The position numbers and the translations under genes were made by a program. This document shows positions 14,201 to 21,916 of a stretch of 28,706 nucleotides of DNA, one piece after another. Source of the DNA: CAYWBI01 sp964456445 (GTDB lineage Bacteria; Calditrichota; Calditrichia; Calditrichales; J004); assembly GCA_964456445.1 (NCBI GenBank), contig CAYWBI010000028.1:1-28706 (forward strand), given 5' to 3'. Position 1 is the first letter of the stretch; the number at the start of each line of letters is the position of its first letter. Below the pieces are notes generated by a model. It saw nothing but the letters and a program-made list of their open reading frames with translations, was not told the origin of the DNA and searched no databases.

Positions 14201-17088
14201 CAATGCACCACCATAATTTTTATTGTTTTTCTCTCGGTCAAAGCCCCGGCCCTGGCTTCGATTTGACAGATGTAAACACCCGAGGCCACATTTGACACAT
14301 CCCAAACAACTTCGTTGGTCGTGTTACCGAACCCGCTTCCAGCCGTCTGCCATACTTTATATCCGGTCGGGTCAAAAACACGCAGGGTCACCGACGCGGG
14401 TTTTGATAAAAAATAGCGCAACGTCGTTGTATTCCCCGTATTGGGATTGGGATAATTATAGAATTTTTTCTGTGGGATCAAATCACCGGAAACAACGGGT
14501 ATATCTGCAATTTGATATTGGCGGGCCGTGTTGGTTGGGCCACCGTAAGCCCCATTCCAGAGACTGTTAACAGCTACCGATGCAGAGAAGCCGGCATTCC
14601 ACATGTATAAATTTCCGCTGTCCGCTAACAAACCAATTCCGGATTGATCTTTGAAAAAGAGTGGGCCATGTGAAACCTGGCCGCCGCTAAGACGTGGAAA
14701 ACCGGTATTAGGCCGACCATTTGAAGCCACACTAAAAAGTTGACCAAAATTGGTTGTACTAAATTCAGCAACCAGGTCATCGCCCTGCACAACAACCGGG
14801 GTTCCTACAAAGTGCTCGTTGGCACCTAAGACCGGTTCAAAAGGAAAACCGGATAATAACGTACCATTTGCATTAAAAGCCCATAATTTTCCGGCGGCGT
14901 TATAGACCACGTCCACCACTCCGTTTAAATCTATATCGGCGAGGGCAAATGGCGCCACGGGAACTTCATCGACATTAAAAACACTGTAAGGTTGGCCATC
15001 GTTAAGAACGGTAAAGGTTTTAACCGCTTTATCAAAGCGTACTTCAAAGGCCTTTCCCGGTTGTTTTTGCGCCCATGCGGTATAGGTGACCGGCGTGGAC
15101 GGCAATTCAACATCGGTAAGCCCGGGCACCAGGTTTTCCATTCGTGCCTCACTGGGGATTATATGGACTTTACCGTTTTTTTCCACACGGTAAATATTCA
15201 ACCCATCGGAAACATAACCCTGACCATTATAAACCGATATCGCAGAAATTGCCGGTTTTAAAAGCTTTAACGGGGCAAATAATGTATCAACAAGCCCTGT
15301 GCTACTCAAGTTCCTTAAATCAAAGGCATAGAGCGAATCAGCGGCAACGGCCCAGAGGGAATTTAAGCTGCCGTCATCCAGCACATCACCAAGGGCAATA
15401 CTGGTATTTTTAGCCGGCATAATTTGTGCCAAGGATAATTTAAGCGGCATTGCCCCGGCATTTTCCGCCGGAGGCACAAACATAGACAGCACGCCAAGTG
15501 AATCGACACTAAAAAGTACTGAAAGGTTTGCCTTCTCTACCTGCCCCAGGACCATGGCCAGCGGTGGCGCACTATTCACTTTATAGGGATAACCACTTAG
15601 CAACCCGCTTCTTTTTAAATCGAAGGACATGTAGCTGCTGTTATTGGAACTGAAATTTGTAAGCGCTATCCCCAAATCGGCATGGTTATTATATGAACGG
15701 GCTGCCGGAATGCTTGATAGCGAAAATTCATTTTTATATATGGGCGCAGGATTGCCTTTATACCAAAAATCCAATGGGGTGCCCAACTCGGACTGAAAAC
15801 CAGCGTCCAAAAGCGTGTATTGCTGACCGATATCCTGGCTTCCGTCGGCTTCTTCCAAATCCACGGCACGATGTTCGGGATCGTTGTTTATACCGGCCCC
15901 GTACGCCTGGCGGATCACAGAATGGTCAATATGCCAAAGCAATATACCGGCGCCGGGCAGTCCTAAATCATAATTGGCAACTTTTAACAAAACGCCGCTT
16001 GAATCGGATATCTCAATTTGATCGCTAAAATAATTTTGCAGCGTTTCCATATAGCCGGCAAGCTCATCACGCCCCTCGGACAAAACAAATTGCAGGCTAT
16101 CTAAATTTTGTGATGCAATGCCCCGGTATTCGAGTAAATAGGATTCATCCTCGCTTACGGGGATTTCGATGATGTCCGCGCCCGGCCCGGTTTCAAATTG
16201 ACGACGTATTTCAAAATGGCCATCACCTTCGGCTTGCTGAACCCCGCCCCAACCCAATAACTGTCGCGAAAAAGCAGAAGGTGGGGATGGGATAAGACCC
16301 GAAGCATTTAACAAACCGACATCCATCAGACCAAACCGCCCGATACCGGAAGTCTGCTCCCTGGCCGAGAAAAGATCATACAAGCCAAGATAGCTGCCAA
16401 TATTGGATACAACAAAACCGGTCAGGGCCAATTGAAATCCGGCCTGGTTTTCGGTTTCCGGCAAAACAATGCCTTTTTGGATTTTAACCTTTCCGTCATC
16501 GACGGGGACGCCTGTGGTATATTCCGGCAGATGATCGCTTAAAAACTGCGGTGTGATATACAGGGAGGGAATGTCCTGCGGTGTTTCATCAATTCCAAGA
16601 TTAATATCACGGCCAACACCGGCATGGAAAATTAGTACCAAATCATAGTTATTGAAATCAATATCCGTATCTCTGTCTGCCGCCAATAGGGCGTCGGCGA
16701 ATAAACGGGCCACTCCGGTATCGATATCATCCTGTGAGGTATTGGGATTATAAAAGGCCATGGGATGCGCCAATGTATAATTGCCATTCTGTGTTTTGGG
16801 AAAAACCGTGGCTTTTAACCGCAGCTTACCGGCAGAAACAGCGCTAAAATAATTGGATGCCGCCAGAAGCTGATCGTTAAAATAGGTACGGTTGTGCGGG
16901 GCCGGATCAATCGCAAACGGTGTTGTCGTTAACGTATCGATCATAAAAGTGCCATCCCCTGTAGTCAGTTCGTTGGCATCTTTTTGAAAAGCCACCCGGA
17001 TCACCGCGATACGGACCGTTGTCTGGTAAGCATACAGGCCCTGGGCAAGGAAGAACAATAAACTGAGTGTGAATAGAAATCGTTTCAT
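14200..17088 (-). CDS. T9SS-exported M6-like protein with degenerate zinc site (probable pseudopeptidase)
   Basis: The 962-residue protein has a signal peptide ending near residue 20. It has an M6-type N-terminal half (RIAVIRVAF, then SNYFSAVSAGKLRL), a central part with FG-GAP/VCBS-like repeats (ALADIDLNGVVDVVYN), and a type A T9SS sorting domain from NYPNPNTG at about 878 to the end. Where active M6 enzymes read HExxHxxGxxD, this protein reads SNIGSYLGLYD (228-238). Both His and the Glu are lost, while Gly235 and Asp238 remain, and SGIGRFGLMDVG downstream fits the family. A secreted but inactive binding protein is therefore likely. It follows the PorV-like gene across a terminator and is translationally coupled to the large protease/barrel gene. 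No clear Shine-Dalgarno sequence is seen. Confidence 0.83.
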   Translation of the reverse strand: MKRFLFTLSLLFFLAQGLYAYQTTVRIAVIRVAFQKDANELTTGDGTFMIDTLTTTPFAIDPAPHNRTYFNDQLLAASNYFSAVSAGKLRLKATVFPKTQNGNYTLAHPMAFYNPNTSQDDIDTGVARLFADALLAADRDTDIDFNNYDLVLIFHAGVGRDINLGIDETPQDIPSLYITPQFLSDHLPEYTTGVPVDDGKVKIQKGIVLPETENQAGFQLALTGFVVSNIGSYLGLYDLFSAREQTSGIGRFGLMDVGLLNASGLIPSPPSAFSRQLLGWGGVQQAEGDGHFEIRRQFETGPGADIIEIPVSEDESYLLEYRGIASQNLDSLQFVLSEGRDELAGYMETLQNYFSDQIEISDSSGVLLKVANYDLGLPGAGILLWHIDHSVIRQAYGAGINNDPEHRAVDLEEADGSQDIGQQYTLLDAGFQSELGTPLDFWYKGNPAPIYKNEFSLSSIPAARSYNNHADLGIALTNFSSNNSSYMSFDLKRSGLLSGYPYKVNSAPPLAMVLGQVEKANLSVLFSVDSLGVLSMFVPPAENAGAMPLKLSLAQIMPAKNTSIALGDVLDDGSLNSLWAVAADSLYAFDLRNLSSTGLVDTLFAPLKLLKPAISAISVYNGQGYVSDGLNIYRVEKNGKVHIIPSEARMENLVPGLTDVELPSTPVTYTAWAQKQPGKAFEVRFDKAVKTFTVLNDGQPYSVFNVDEVPVAPFALADIDLNGVVDVVYNAAGKLWAFNANGTLLSGFPFEPVLGANEHFVGTPVVVQGDDLVAEFSTTNFGQLFSVASNGRPNTGFPRLSGGQVSHGPLFFKDQSGIGLLADSGNLYMWNAGFSASVAVNSLWNGAYGGPTNTARQYQIADIPVVSGDLIPQKKFYNYPNPNTGNTTTLRYFLSKPASVTLRVFDPTGYKVWQTAGSGFGNTTNEVVWDVSNVASGVYICQIEARAGALTERKTIKIMVVH

Positions 17089-17142
17089 TTTGATAGGTCG
17101 CAGGCTGGTAAATGCAATTCCGGTTTAAATTAAATGATTTGA

Positions 17143-17177
17143 GCAAAAATAAAGCCGCTCTCCGGCAGGAGAGCGGC
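17143..17177 (-). terminator. Intrinsic terminator between the PorV-like and M6-like genes
   Basis: A perfect 10-bp stem, GCCGCTCTCC (17177-17168) with GGAGAGCGGC (17163-17154), closes a 4-nt loop on the minus strand. TTTATTTTTG follows. It starts 9 nt after the porV-like stop and ends about 55 nt before the M6-like start. I see no good promoter in those 55 nt, so partial read-through is likely. Confidence 0.88.
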
Positions 17178-17186
17178 AGACAAAAA

Positions 17187-18281
17187 TTAGAACCTGAGTG
17201 AAAGCGAAAAACGCATTGTGTCTGAAAGCGGACTGTTCTTATCATCAGAAATATATCCAAAATCAAAACCGAACTCATCATATTTAAGACCGGCGCCAAA
17301 AGTCAGGAAGTTACGTGCGCCAAAATCGGGATGCTCATAAAAATAGCCCATGCGCAAGGCAAACAGATTGCCGTACCAATACTCTGCGCCAATGGAATGG
17401 GAAACACTATGCCAACGGTCTTTGATCGAACCTTTGACCCAACTGGAATAAAAGGCAGCTTTTAAAAATGCTTCGGCATTGTCGCCATCACGTCGATAAA
17501 GGGGCTTGTTGGCATCATAAGCAATGGTCAATTGGTTATATTCGTCGTTTACCAATTTATACGCCAAGCCGATACGTAAATTCGAGGGCAAAGGATCGGA
17601 TTGTGCCTCGTCATTATAAAAAATTGCCGGACCAAGGTTTGAAATATTGGCGCCCACATTTAACCGGTTGTCAAATATTTTATATTTTGGGGCCCAAAGC
17701 ACGCCAAAATCCATGGCGAAACCGGTGGCGGTACCATTGGTTGTTTCGTTACCGACAACCACCCCATCCGGGGCCAGCTCACTGCGGATAATTTTAACAT
17801 TTACGCCAACGCCCAAATTGTCTTCCAGCTTGGTGGCATAGGAAAGCGTAAAAGCATATTCCTGGGATTTAAACTTAGAGAGCTCATCACCCTGGGTGCT
17901 GGTCTGTGTATTTTCGCCAAGATTTAGAAAAGTGATACTGGCGCCTACCATACCCACATCGTCGATATAATAACGCGCGGCGAGATAATCATAAAACAAA
18001 TCGGAAAAGTTGAATTGCGGCAGCCATTTGGCATGCATCAGCGAAACTTCGCCCTTCGAATCTGTTTCGGGGTTTTCATATTGAAAAGCCAATCCCGCCG
18101 GGTTCCAAAAAATAGCGGTAACATCCGTGGAAGTGGCTGCCCCTGTTTCCCCCATGCCACCGGCACGCGCGCCTGGCGAGATTAGTAAAAAGGGTACAGC
18201 GGCCTCTCCGGGCCCCTGTGCAAAAGAACCGGCGCTCGATAGTAAAAGCACCATTAAGGTAAAGCGAATAATTGATTTCAT
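17187..18281 (-). CDS. PorV/PorQ-family outer-membrane protein of type IX secretion
   Basis: The 364-residue protein has a signal peptide ending at about SFAQG and a beta-rich sequence ending in SLSLRF, as for an outer-membrane barrel. The family hallmark follows the signal peptide: PGARAGGMGETGAA (36-49) and IFWNPAGLA (57-65). PorV acts as the shuttle that takes T9SS cargo from the SprA/Sov translocon to the attachment complex. Paralogues such as PorQ and others share this signature, so the exact member is not certain. AGGAGG (18289-18294) lies 7 nt before the ATG. The gene has its own near-consensus promoter and a structured leader. The next gene downstream carries a T9SS sorting domain, fitting a carrier-cargo pair. 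Confidence 0.85.
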   Translation of the reverse strand: MKSIIRFTLMVLLLSSAGSFAQGPGEAAVPFLLISPGARAGGMGETGAATSTDVTAIFWNPAGLAFQYENPETDSKGEVSLMHAKWLPQFNFSDLFYDYLAARYYIDDVGMVGASITFLNLGENTQTSTQGDELSKFKSQEYAFTLSYATKLEDNLGVGVNVKIIRSELAPDGVVVGNETTNGTATGFAMDFGVLWAPKYKIFDNRLNVGANISNLGPAIFYNDEAQSDPLPSNLRIGLAYKLVNDEYNQLTIAYDANKPLYRRDGDNAEAFLKAAFYSSWVKGSIKDRWHSVSHSIGAEYWYGNLFALRMGYFYEHPDFGARNFLTFGAGLKYDEFGFDFGYISDDKNSPLSDTMRFSLSLRF

Positions 18282-18288
18282 CTCAATT

Positions 18289-18294
18289 CCTCCT
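18289..18294 (-). promoter_or_regulatory. Strong Shine-Dalgarno of the PorV-like gene, abutting a terminator-like U-tract
   Basis: AGGAGG is seven nucleotides before ATG 18281. It directly follows the T-run (18305-18295) of the hairpin at 18306-18342, so folding and ribosome access could affect each other. Confidence 0.85.
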
Positions 18295-18342
18295 AAAATA
18301 AAAAAACCGGTTAACTGGAAGAGTTACGTCCACCTAACCGGT
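18295..18342 (-). terminator. Terminator-like hairpin in the leader of the PorV-like gene
   Basis: On the minus strand ACCGGTTA (18342-18335) pairs with TAACCGGT (18313-18306), extended inward by a G-U pair, one G-G mismatch and TGGA/TCCA (18332-18329 with 18319-18316). TTTTTTATTTT follows immediately and then the Shine-Dalgarno. It looks like a full intrinsic terminator placed downstream of the promoter and before the coding sequence, as in attenuators. It could also be the end of a separate small RNA. Confidence 0.75.
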
Positions 18343-18463
18343 ACAAGTTTTAAAAATATAAACAGTTTGGTAAAGGTGATCTTCCTATCCAGGATAGGGA
18401 TATTAATTTTGTAACAGATCCTTTAACAAACGGCTTATAAGCATTGTCCTTTTTTTGCTGTTG
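18300..18463 (-). ncRNA. Structured leader RNA (candidate attenuator or small RNA)
   Basis: Transcription from the promoter at 18470-18498 should give about 180 nt before the PorV-like ATG. Besides the terminator-like hairpin, arms 18439-18417 and 18381-18357 pair. The segments are TATAAGC with GTTTATA (one G-U), one mismatch, GTTTG with CAAAC, one mismatch, TAAAGG with CCTTTA, a 2-nt bulge, then ATC with GAT. The cap contains a small hairpin, CCTATC-CTG-GATAGG. The wobble pair works only in the minus-strand RNA. I recognise no known riboswitch class. Start and end are estimates. Confidence 0.5.
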
Positions 18464-18469
18464 AGAATG

Positions 18470-18498
18470 AATATAATTCAGCCCTTGCTTGATGTCAA
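18470..18498 (-). promoter_or_regulatory. Near-consensus sigma70-type promoter of the PorV-like gene
   Basis: TTGACA (18498-18493), 17 nt, then TATATT (18475-18470) on the minus strand: 6/6 and 5/6 matches with ideal spacing. The start of transcription should be near 18463. It lies about 45 nt after the thioesterase stop. A palindrome overlaps the -35 box. Confidence 0.75.
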
Positions 18499-18502
18499 GG
18501 GC
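18481..18502. promoter_or_regulatory. Palindrome over the -35 box (possible operator)
   Basis: GCCCTTG (18481-18487) and CAAGGGC (18496-18502) form a 7-bp inverted repeat with an 8-nt spacer. Nested inside is CTTGA-TG-TCAAG (18488-18499). It covers the -35 hexamer and half the promoter spacer. No T-tract follows on the minus strand, so it is unlikely to be the accA-thioesterase terminator. Confidence 0.4.
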
Positions 18503-18543
18503 AAATTGACCGTAGCATTATTATCGATGATAAACGGCCATAG

Positions 18544-18945
18544 TTAAAAATACTTCGCTATTTTTTGCATAAGGGCTTTTGGTGGACGGATCGCTTTATT
18601 TTGCGCGTTAATAAAGGCATGGAGCGAGTGTCCGTCACAGATCCGTTTCCCTAGTTTATTCAAAATTTCATATTTAAAACGCATCCTTGCCCTGGGCATT
18701 TCCACAAGGGTGGTCACAATTTCCAGTTTTTCATCAAAAGAAGCATAGTGATTATAACGCACATTGACTTCAAGCACGGGCATCAAATAGCCCTGTCGCT
18801 CCAACTGCGCATAAGAAATCCCGATATGTTTCATCATTTCTATACGCGCATATTCGAACCAGACAATATAACTGGCATGATGTGCGAATTTCATTTGATC
18901 GGTTTCGGCATAGCGTACCGTTATAAATGAGCTATGGCTTATCAT
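18544..18945 (-). CDS. YbgC/FadM-type acyl-CoA thioesterase (hotdog fold)
   Basis: This is a 133-residue 4HBT-family thioesterase predicted to hydrolyse acyl-CoA in the cytoplasm. The conserved N-terminal block is RYAETDQMKFAHHASYIVWF (11-30), with Asp16 at the usual catalytic Asp position and HHASY in the helix cap, followed by E31-YAR. The substrate is unknown; YbgC proteins also associate with the Tol-Pal region in other bacteria, but no tol genes are here. I chose ATG 18945 because it overlaps the accA stop as ATGA; a TTG at 18954 would add three residues. The pairing with accA points to a lipid-metabolism context. Confidence 0.85.
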   Translation of the reverse strand: MISHSSFITVRYAETDQMKFAHHASYIVWFEYARIEMMKHIGISYAQLERQGYLMPVLEVNVRYNHYASFDEKLEIVTTLVEMPRARMRFKYEILNKLGKRICDGHSLHAFINAQNKAIRPPKALMQKIAKYF

Positions 18946-19910
18946 TCCACCCAATCACCCATGCGCGAAAATTTATCAAGACGTTTCTCAAGCAACTTTT
19001 CTGTAGGCATTTTGATCAACTCTTTCAAATTTTTCAATATCGCATTTTTAACCGCTTCCGCAGCGGCATCGGGGTCCGTATGTGCGCCTCCTTCAGGTTC
19101 GGGAATAATTCCATCAATAACTTTTAATTTCATCAGGTCATTTGGGGCAACTTTCATAGCTTCGGCGGCCTGCGGGGCCTGGGCGGCATCGCGCCATAAA
19201 ATGGCCGCACAGCCTTCGGGGCTTATAACCGAATACCAGGAGTTTTCCATCATCAGGATACGGTCGCCCACGCCAATGCCAAGCGCGCCACCGGAGGCGC
19301 CCTCGCCAATAATTATACAAATAATCGGTACGGGAAAGCGGGACATCTCAAACATGTTGCGTGCGATAGCTTCGGCCTGGCCGCGTTCTTCGGCACCAAG
19401 GCCGGGATAGGCCCCGGGCGTATCGATAAGCGTGATGATCGGTTTATTGAATTTTACGGCCATTTTCATAATCCGTAAGGCCTTACGGTAACCTTCCGGG
19501 TTAGACATTCCAAAATTACGCATTAAATTGCCCTTGGTATCACGCCCCTTTTGTTGACCGATAATCGCCACGGAATAATCAGCAATACGGGCCATTCCCG
19601 CAATAATGGCATTATCATTGCCAAAGGCACGGTCGCCATATAATTCTTCCCAATAATCGGTGATGTGTTCAATGTAGTCCAACGTATAAGGACGTTTTGG
19701 GTGCCGGGCCACCTGAACACGTTGCCAACGGGTCAGATCGGAAAAAATTTGCGAGCGTAACTCTTCCGTTTTCTCCTCAAGACGTTTGATGTCATCCTGT
19801 AAATCAATCCCGGTGGAATCGGTATAGGCACGCATTTCCTCGATTTTGTTTTCGAGTTCAACAATTGGTTTTTCAAACTCTAAAACAAATTTTGCCGAAT
19901 TTTTAGCCAT
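18942..19910 (-). CDS. accA: Acetyl-CoA carboxylase carboxyltransferase subunit alpha
   Basis: AccA with AccD transfers the carboxyl group from biotin carrier protein to acetyl-CoA, giving malonyl-CoA, the committed step of fatty acid synthesis. The 322-residue protein has the usual length. The N-terminal helical region shows LEFEKPIVELENKIEE. Then come the carboxyltransferase motifs: QKGRDTKGNLMRNFGMSNPEGYRKALR, TLIDTPGAYPGLGAEERGQ and GEGASGGALGIGVGD, with SVISPEGCAAILWRD further on. AAGGG lies 10 nt before the ATG. accD is not in the window. The stop overlaps the thioesterase start by 4 nt. Confidence 0.98.
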   Translation of the reverse strand: MAKNSAKFVLEFEKPIVELENKIEEMRAYTDSTGIDLQDDIKRLEEKTEELRSQIFSDLTRWQRVQVARHPKRPYTLDYIEHITDYWEELYGDRAFGNDNAIIAGMARIADYSVAIIGQQKGRDTKGNLMRNFGMSNPEGYRKALRIMKMAVKFNKPIITLIDTPGAYPGLGAEERGQAEAIARNMFEMSRFPVPIICIIIGEGASGGALGIGVGDRILMMENSWYSVISPEGCAAILWRDAAQAPQAAEAMKVAPNDLMKLKVIDGIIPEPEGGAHTDPDAAAEAVKNAILKNLKELIKMPTEKLLEKRLDKFSRMGDWVE

Positions 19911-19980
19911 GATTTAATTTCCCTTTTTATTGGCAGGCCGTATGGGCGGATTAATTTTATGCTTGCCACCTTTACGCATC

Positions 19981-19986
19981 ATTATA
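19981..19986 (-). promoter_or_regulatory. Candidate -10 box upstream of accA
   Basis: A perfect TATAAT on the minus strand lies about 70 nt before the accA start. The region 17 nt upstream (TGGGTA) is a poor -35 box, so this is tentative. The 284-nt gap 19911-20194 also holds an AGGGCA/TGCCCT inverted repeat (20047-20052, 20069-20074) without a T-tract. Confidence 0.35.
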
Positions 19987-20194
19987 TCCAAGATATAAAT
20001 TATTACCCATACCTTAATTGGTTATTCTCAAACGAAGAACCATTGAAGGGCAAGACGGTTTTATTTAATGCCCTCACATTGTTGCAGGAACGCATTTCTT
20101 CATTTTCATGATAACTTCATGTTTAAGATTATCCGTTTACAAAATAATCCCTGCTGCCTCCAACTTCAGAGAACCAATCTAAAGACAAAGTAAT

Positions 20195-20920
20195 TTATAT
20201 TTTATTGAACAGTGCGTTAATGCGCAATTTCCAGACCAAAAAGACGGCTTCCCACATAATAGATTTTGATAATTTTGAAACACCGGCAACCCGGTCAATA
20301 AATATTATCGGGATTTCCTTTATACGGAACCCATGTTTCCAGGCTTTAAAAGTCAGTTCAATTTGAAAGGCATATCCATTGGATTTCACCGATTTAAAAT
20401 CGATCTTTTCAAGGACTTCGCGGCGGAAACATTTAAACCCGCCGGTAGCATCCTGAACGGGCAGCCCGGTGGCAATGCGTGTATAGACATTGGCAAAATA
20501 GCTGAGCAATAAACGGCGCAAAGGCCAGTTTACCACGTTCACACCTTTTATATAGCGTGAGCCCAGGACAAGATCATTGTTTTCCATATTTTTTAGAAAA
20601 CTGGGGATTTCCTTTGGATCGTGGGAAAAATCGGCGTCCATCTCAAATATGTAGTCGTAACCTTTTGCCAAGCCATATTTAAAACCGGCAAGATAGGCGG
20701 AGCCTAAGCCTTGTTTGCTGGGACGGGTCAGCAAATGGATATTGTCTTTTGTCTCCTGCATTTTTTTGACAAGACCGGCGGTCCCATCTGGCGAATTATC
20801 ATCCACAAAAAGTATGTGGACCTGGGGTTCATAACGCAGGATGTCTTCGACTAGGGAAACAACGTTCTCGCTTTCGTTATAGGTCGGAATTATTATCAGT
20901 GCTTTTGAAGGATCAACCAT
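20195..20920 (-). CDS. Polyprenyl (dolichyl)-phosphate mannose synthase-like glycosyltransferase
   Basis: This is a 241-residue GT2-family enzyme of the Dpm1 type, which moves mannose from GDP-mannose to a polyprenyl phosphate on the cytoplasmic face of the membrane. Family motifs are PTYNE (12-16), FVDDNSPDGT (38-47), MDADFSHDP (94-102), GSRY (120-123) and QDATGGFKCFRREVL. It has no C-terminal membrane domain, so it resembles the short single-domain form. Mannose is the likely sugar, but glucose transferases of this family are close. The start overlaps the RmlD-like stop by 1 nt (TAATG). It is the last gene of the envelope block. Confidence 0.88.
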   Translation of the reverse strand: MVDPSKALIIIPTYNESENVVSLVEDILRYEPQVHILFVDDNSPDGTAGLVKKMQETKDNIHLLTRPSKQGLGSAYLAGFKYGLAKGYDYIFEMDADFSHDPKEIPSFLKNMENNDLVLGSRYIKGVNVVNWPLRRLLLSYFANVYTRIATGLPVQDATGGFKCFRREVLEKIDFKSVKSNGYAFQIELTFKAWKHGFRIKEIPIIFIDRVAGVSKLSKSIMWEAVFLVWKLRINALFNKI

Positions 20921-21816
20921 TATACCTTTTGTAGTTTGGATTTTAGTTTAAGTAGCCCCTGACGTACGTCGCCGGGCTTCCAATTAATACGATTTACGAG
21001 TTTATCAATAATAAATGATGAATTTAATGGCCGGGGGGCGGCCTGTTCCAAATCGGCTGTTATTATTTTATCTATCAGGTCCGGGTTTAAATCAAATACT
21101 TCGGCAATTATCAGCGCAAAGTCATAGCGGCTCAGGGTTTCCGGACCGCTGATATGAAAAAGGCCATATTCCCTGTTTTGCAGCAAGCGCAATATACTTT
21201 CGCTCAGGTCATCCACATAAGTCGGGTTACCGATTTGATCGATAACCACGCGGATATTTTTACCAACGCTCAAACGGCTGATTACCCAGGTTGCGAAATT
21301 AAGGCGTACGTCTTTGGCATAGCCATATAAAACCTGTGTGCGCGCAATGATATGATCCATGGGCGCATGGGTCACAATATTTTCAGCGGCCATTTTGCTG
21401 CGGGCATAACTTCCAAGCGGGCTTAATTCATCTTCTTCGGAATATTGCCCCTGCATGCCGTCAAACACGTAGTCAGATGAGACATGAACAAGGACCGTTT
21501 CCAAACCATTGGCCCCATCGATTATGTTTTCCACCGCATGGACGTTGGCGTCCCAACATGCCTCTTTATCGCTTTCACAACCGTCCACATTGGTGTAGGC
21601 CGCGGCATTTATGATTATGTCCGGTCTTTGTGCCTGTATAAAATCAACCATTTCAGCACGATGGGTCATATCGAGTTTGTGATAGTCTTCATCGGGTAAA
21701 ATACTTTTGTTTTTTTCTCCACGCGATGCGGCGATAATAGTAAAATCGGCCTTCAGAACCTGAACCAAACTTTGCCCTAATAGCCCGTTGCTCCCAAAAA
21801 TCAATACCTTTTTCAT
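20920..21816 (-). CDS. rmlD: dTDP-4-dehydrorhamnose reductase-like (RmlD)
   Basis: This 298-residue extended SDR fits RmlD, which reduces dTDP-4-dehydro-L-rhamnose to dTDP-L-rhamnose. Visible are FGSNGLLG (7-14), AAYTNVDGCE (72-81), SSDYVFDG (113-120), and the YARSK active site Y137/K141. GNPTYVDDLSESILRLL is the usual C-terminal block. I chose ATG 21816 because homologues start there; a TTG at 21843 adds nine residues. A TATAAT (21850-21845) just upstream would place transcription start near 21838, which also favours the shorter form. rmlA, rmlB and rmlC are not in the window, so the substrate is not certain. Confidence 0.82.
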   Translation of the reverse strand: MKKVLIFGSNGLLGQSLVQVLKADFTIIAASRGEKNKSILPDEDYHKLDMTHRAEMVDFIQAQRPDIIINAAAYTNVDGCESDKEACWDANVHAVENIIDGANGLETVLVHVSSDYVFDGMQGQYSEEDELSPLGSYARSKMAAENIVTHAPMDHIIARTQVLYGYAKDVRLNFATWVISRLSVGKNIRVVIDQIGNPTYVDDLSESILRLLQNREYGLFHISGPETLSRYDFALIIAEVFDLNPDLIDKIITADLEQAAPRPLNSSFIIDKLVNRINWKPGDVRQGLLKLKSKLQKV

Positions 21817-21844
21817 ACGGGTTATATCTTCATCCTTGTACAAG

Positions 21845-21850
21845 ATTATA
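21845..21850 (-). promoter_or_regulatory. Candidate internal -10 box before rmlD-like gene
   Basis: Perfect TATAAT in an AT-rich gap between purE and the RmlD-like gene; no convincing -35 box. It may give the reductase and mannose-phosphate synthase genes separate transcription. Confidence 0.3.
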
Positions 21851-21916
21851 TTTATTACAGATTTTAAATTTAATTAAATGGTTGCCTTGCTGCAACGGAA
21901 ATAAAACAAAGAACAC

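Noticed and set aside
19911..20194. A 30-codon ATG frame and an AGGGCA/TGCCCT inverted repeat between the mannose-phosphate synthase gene and accA.
   Set aside because: No Shine-Dalgarno, no recognisable sequence, and the repeat has no T-tract on either strand.
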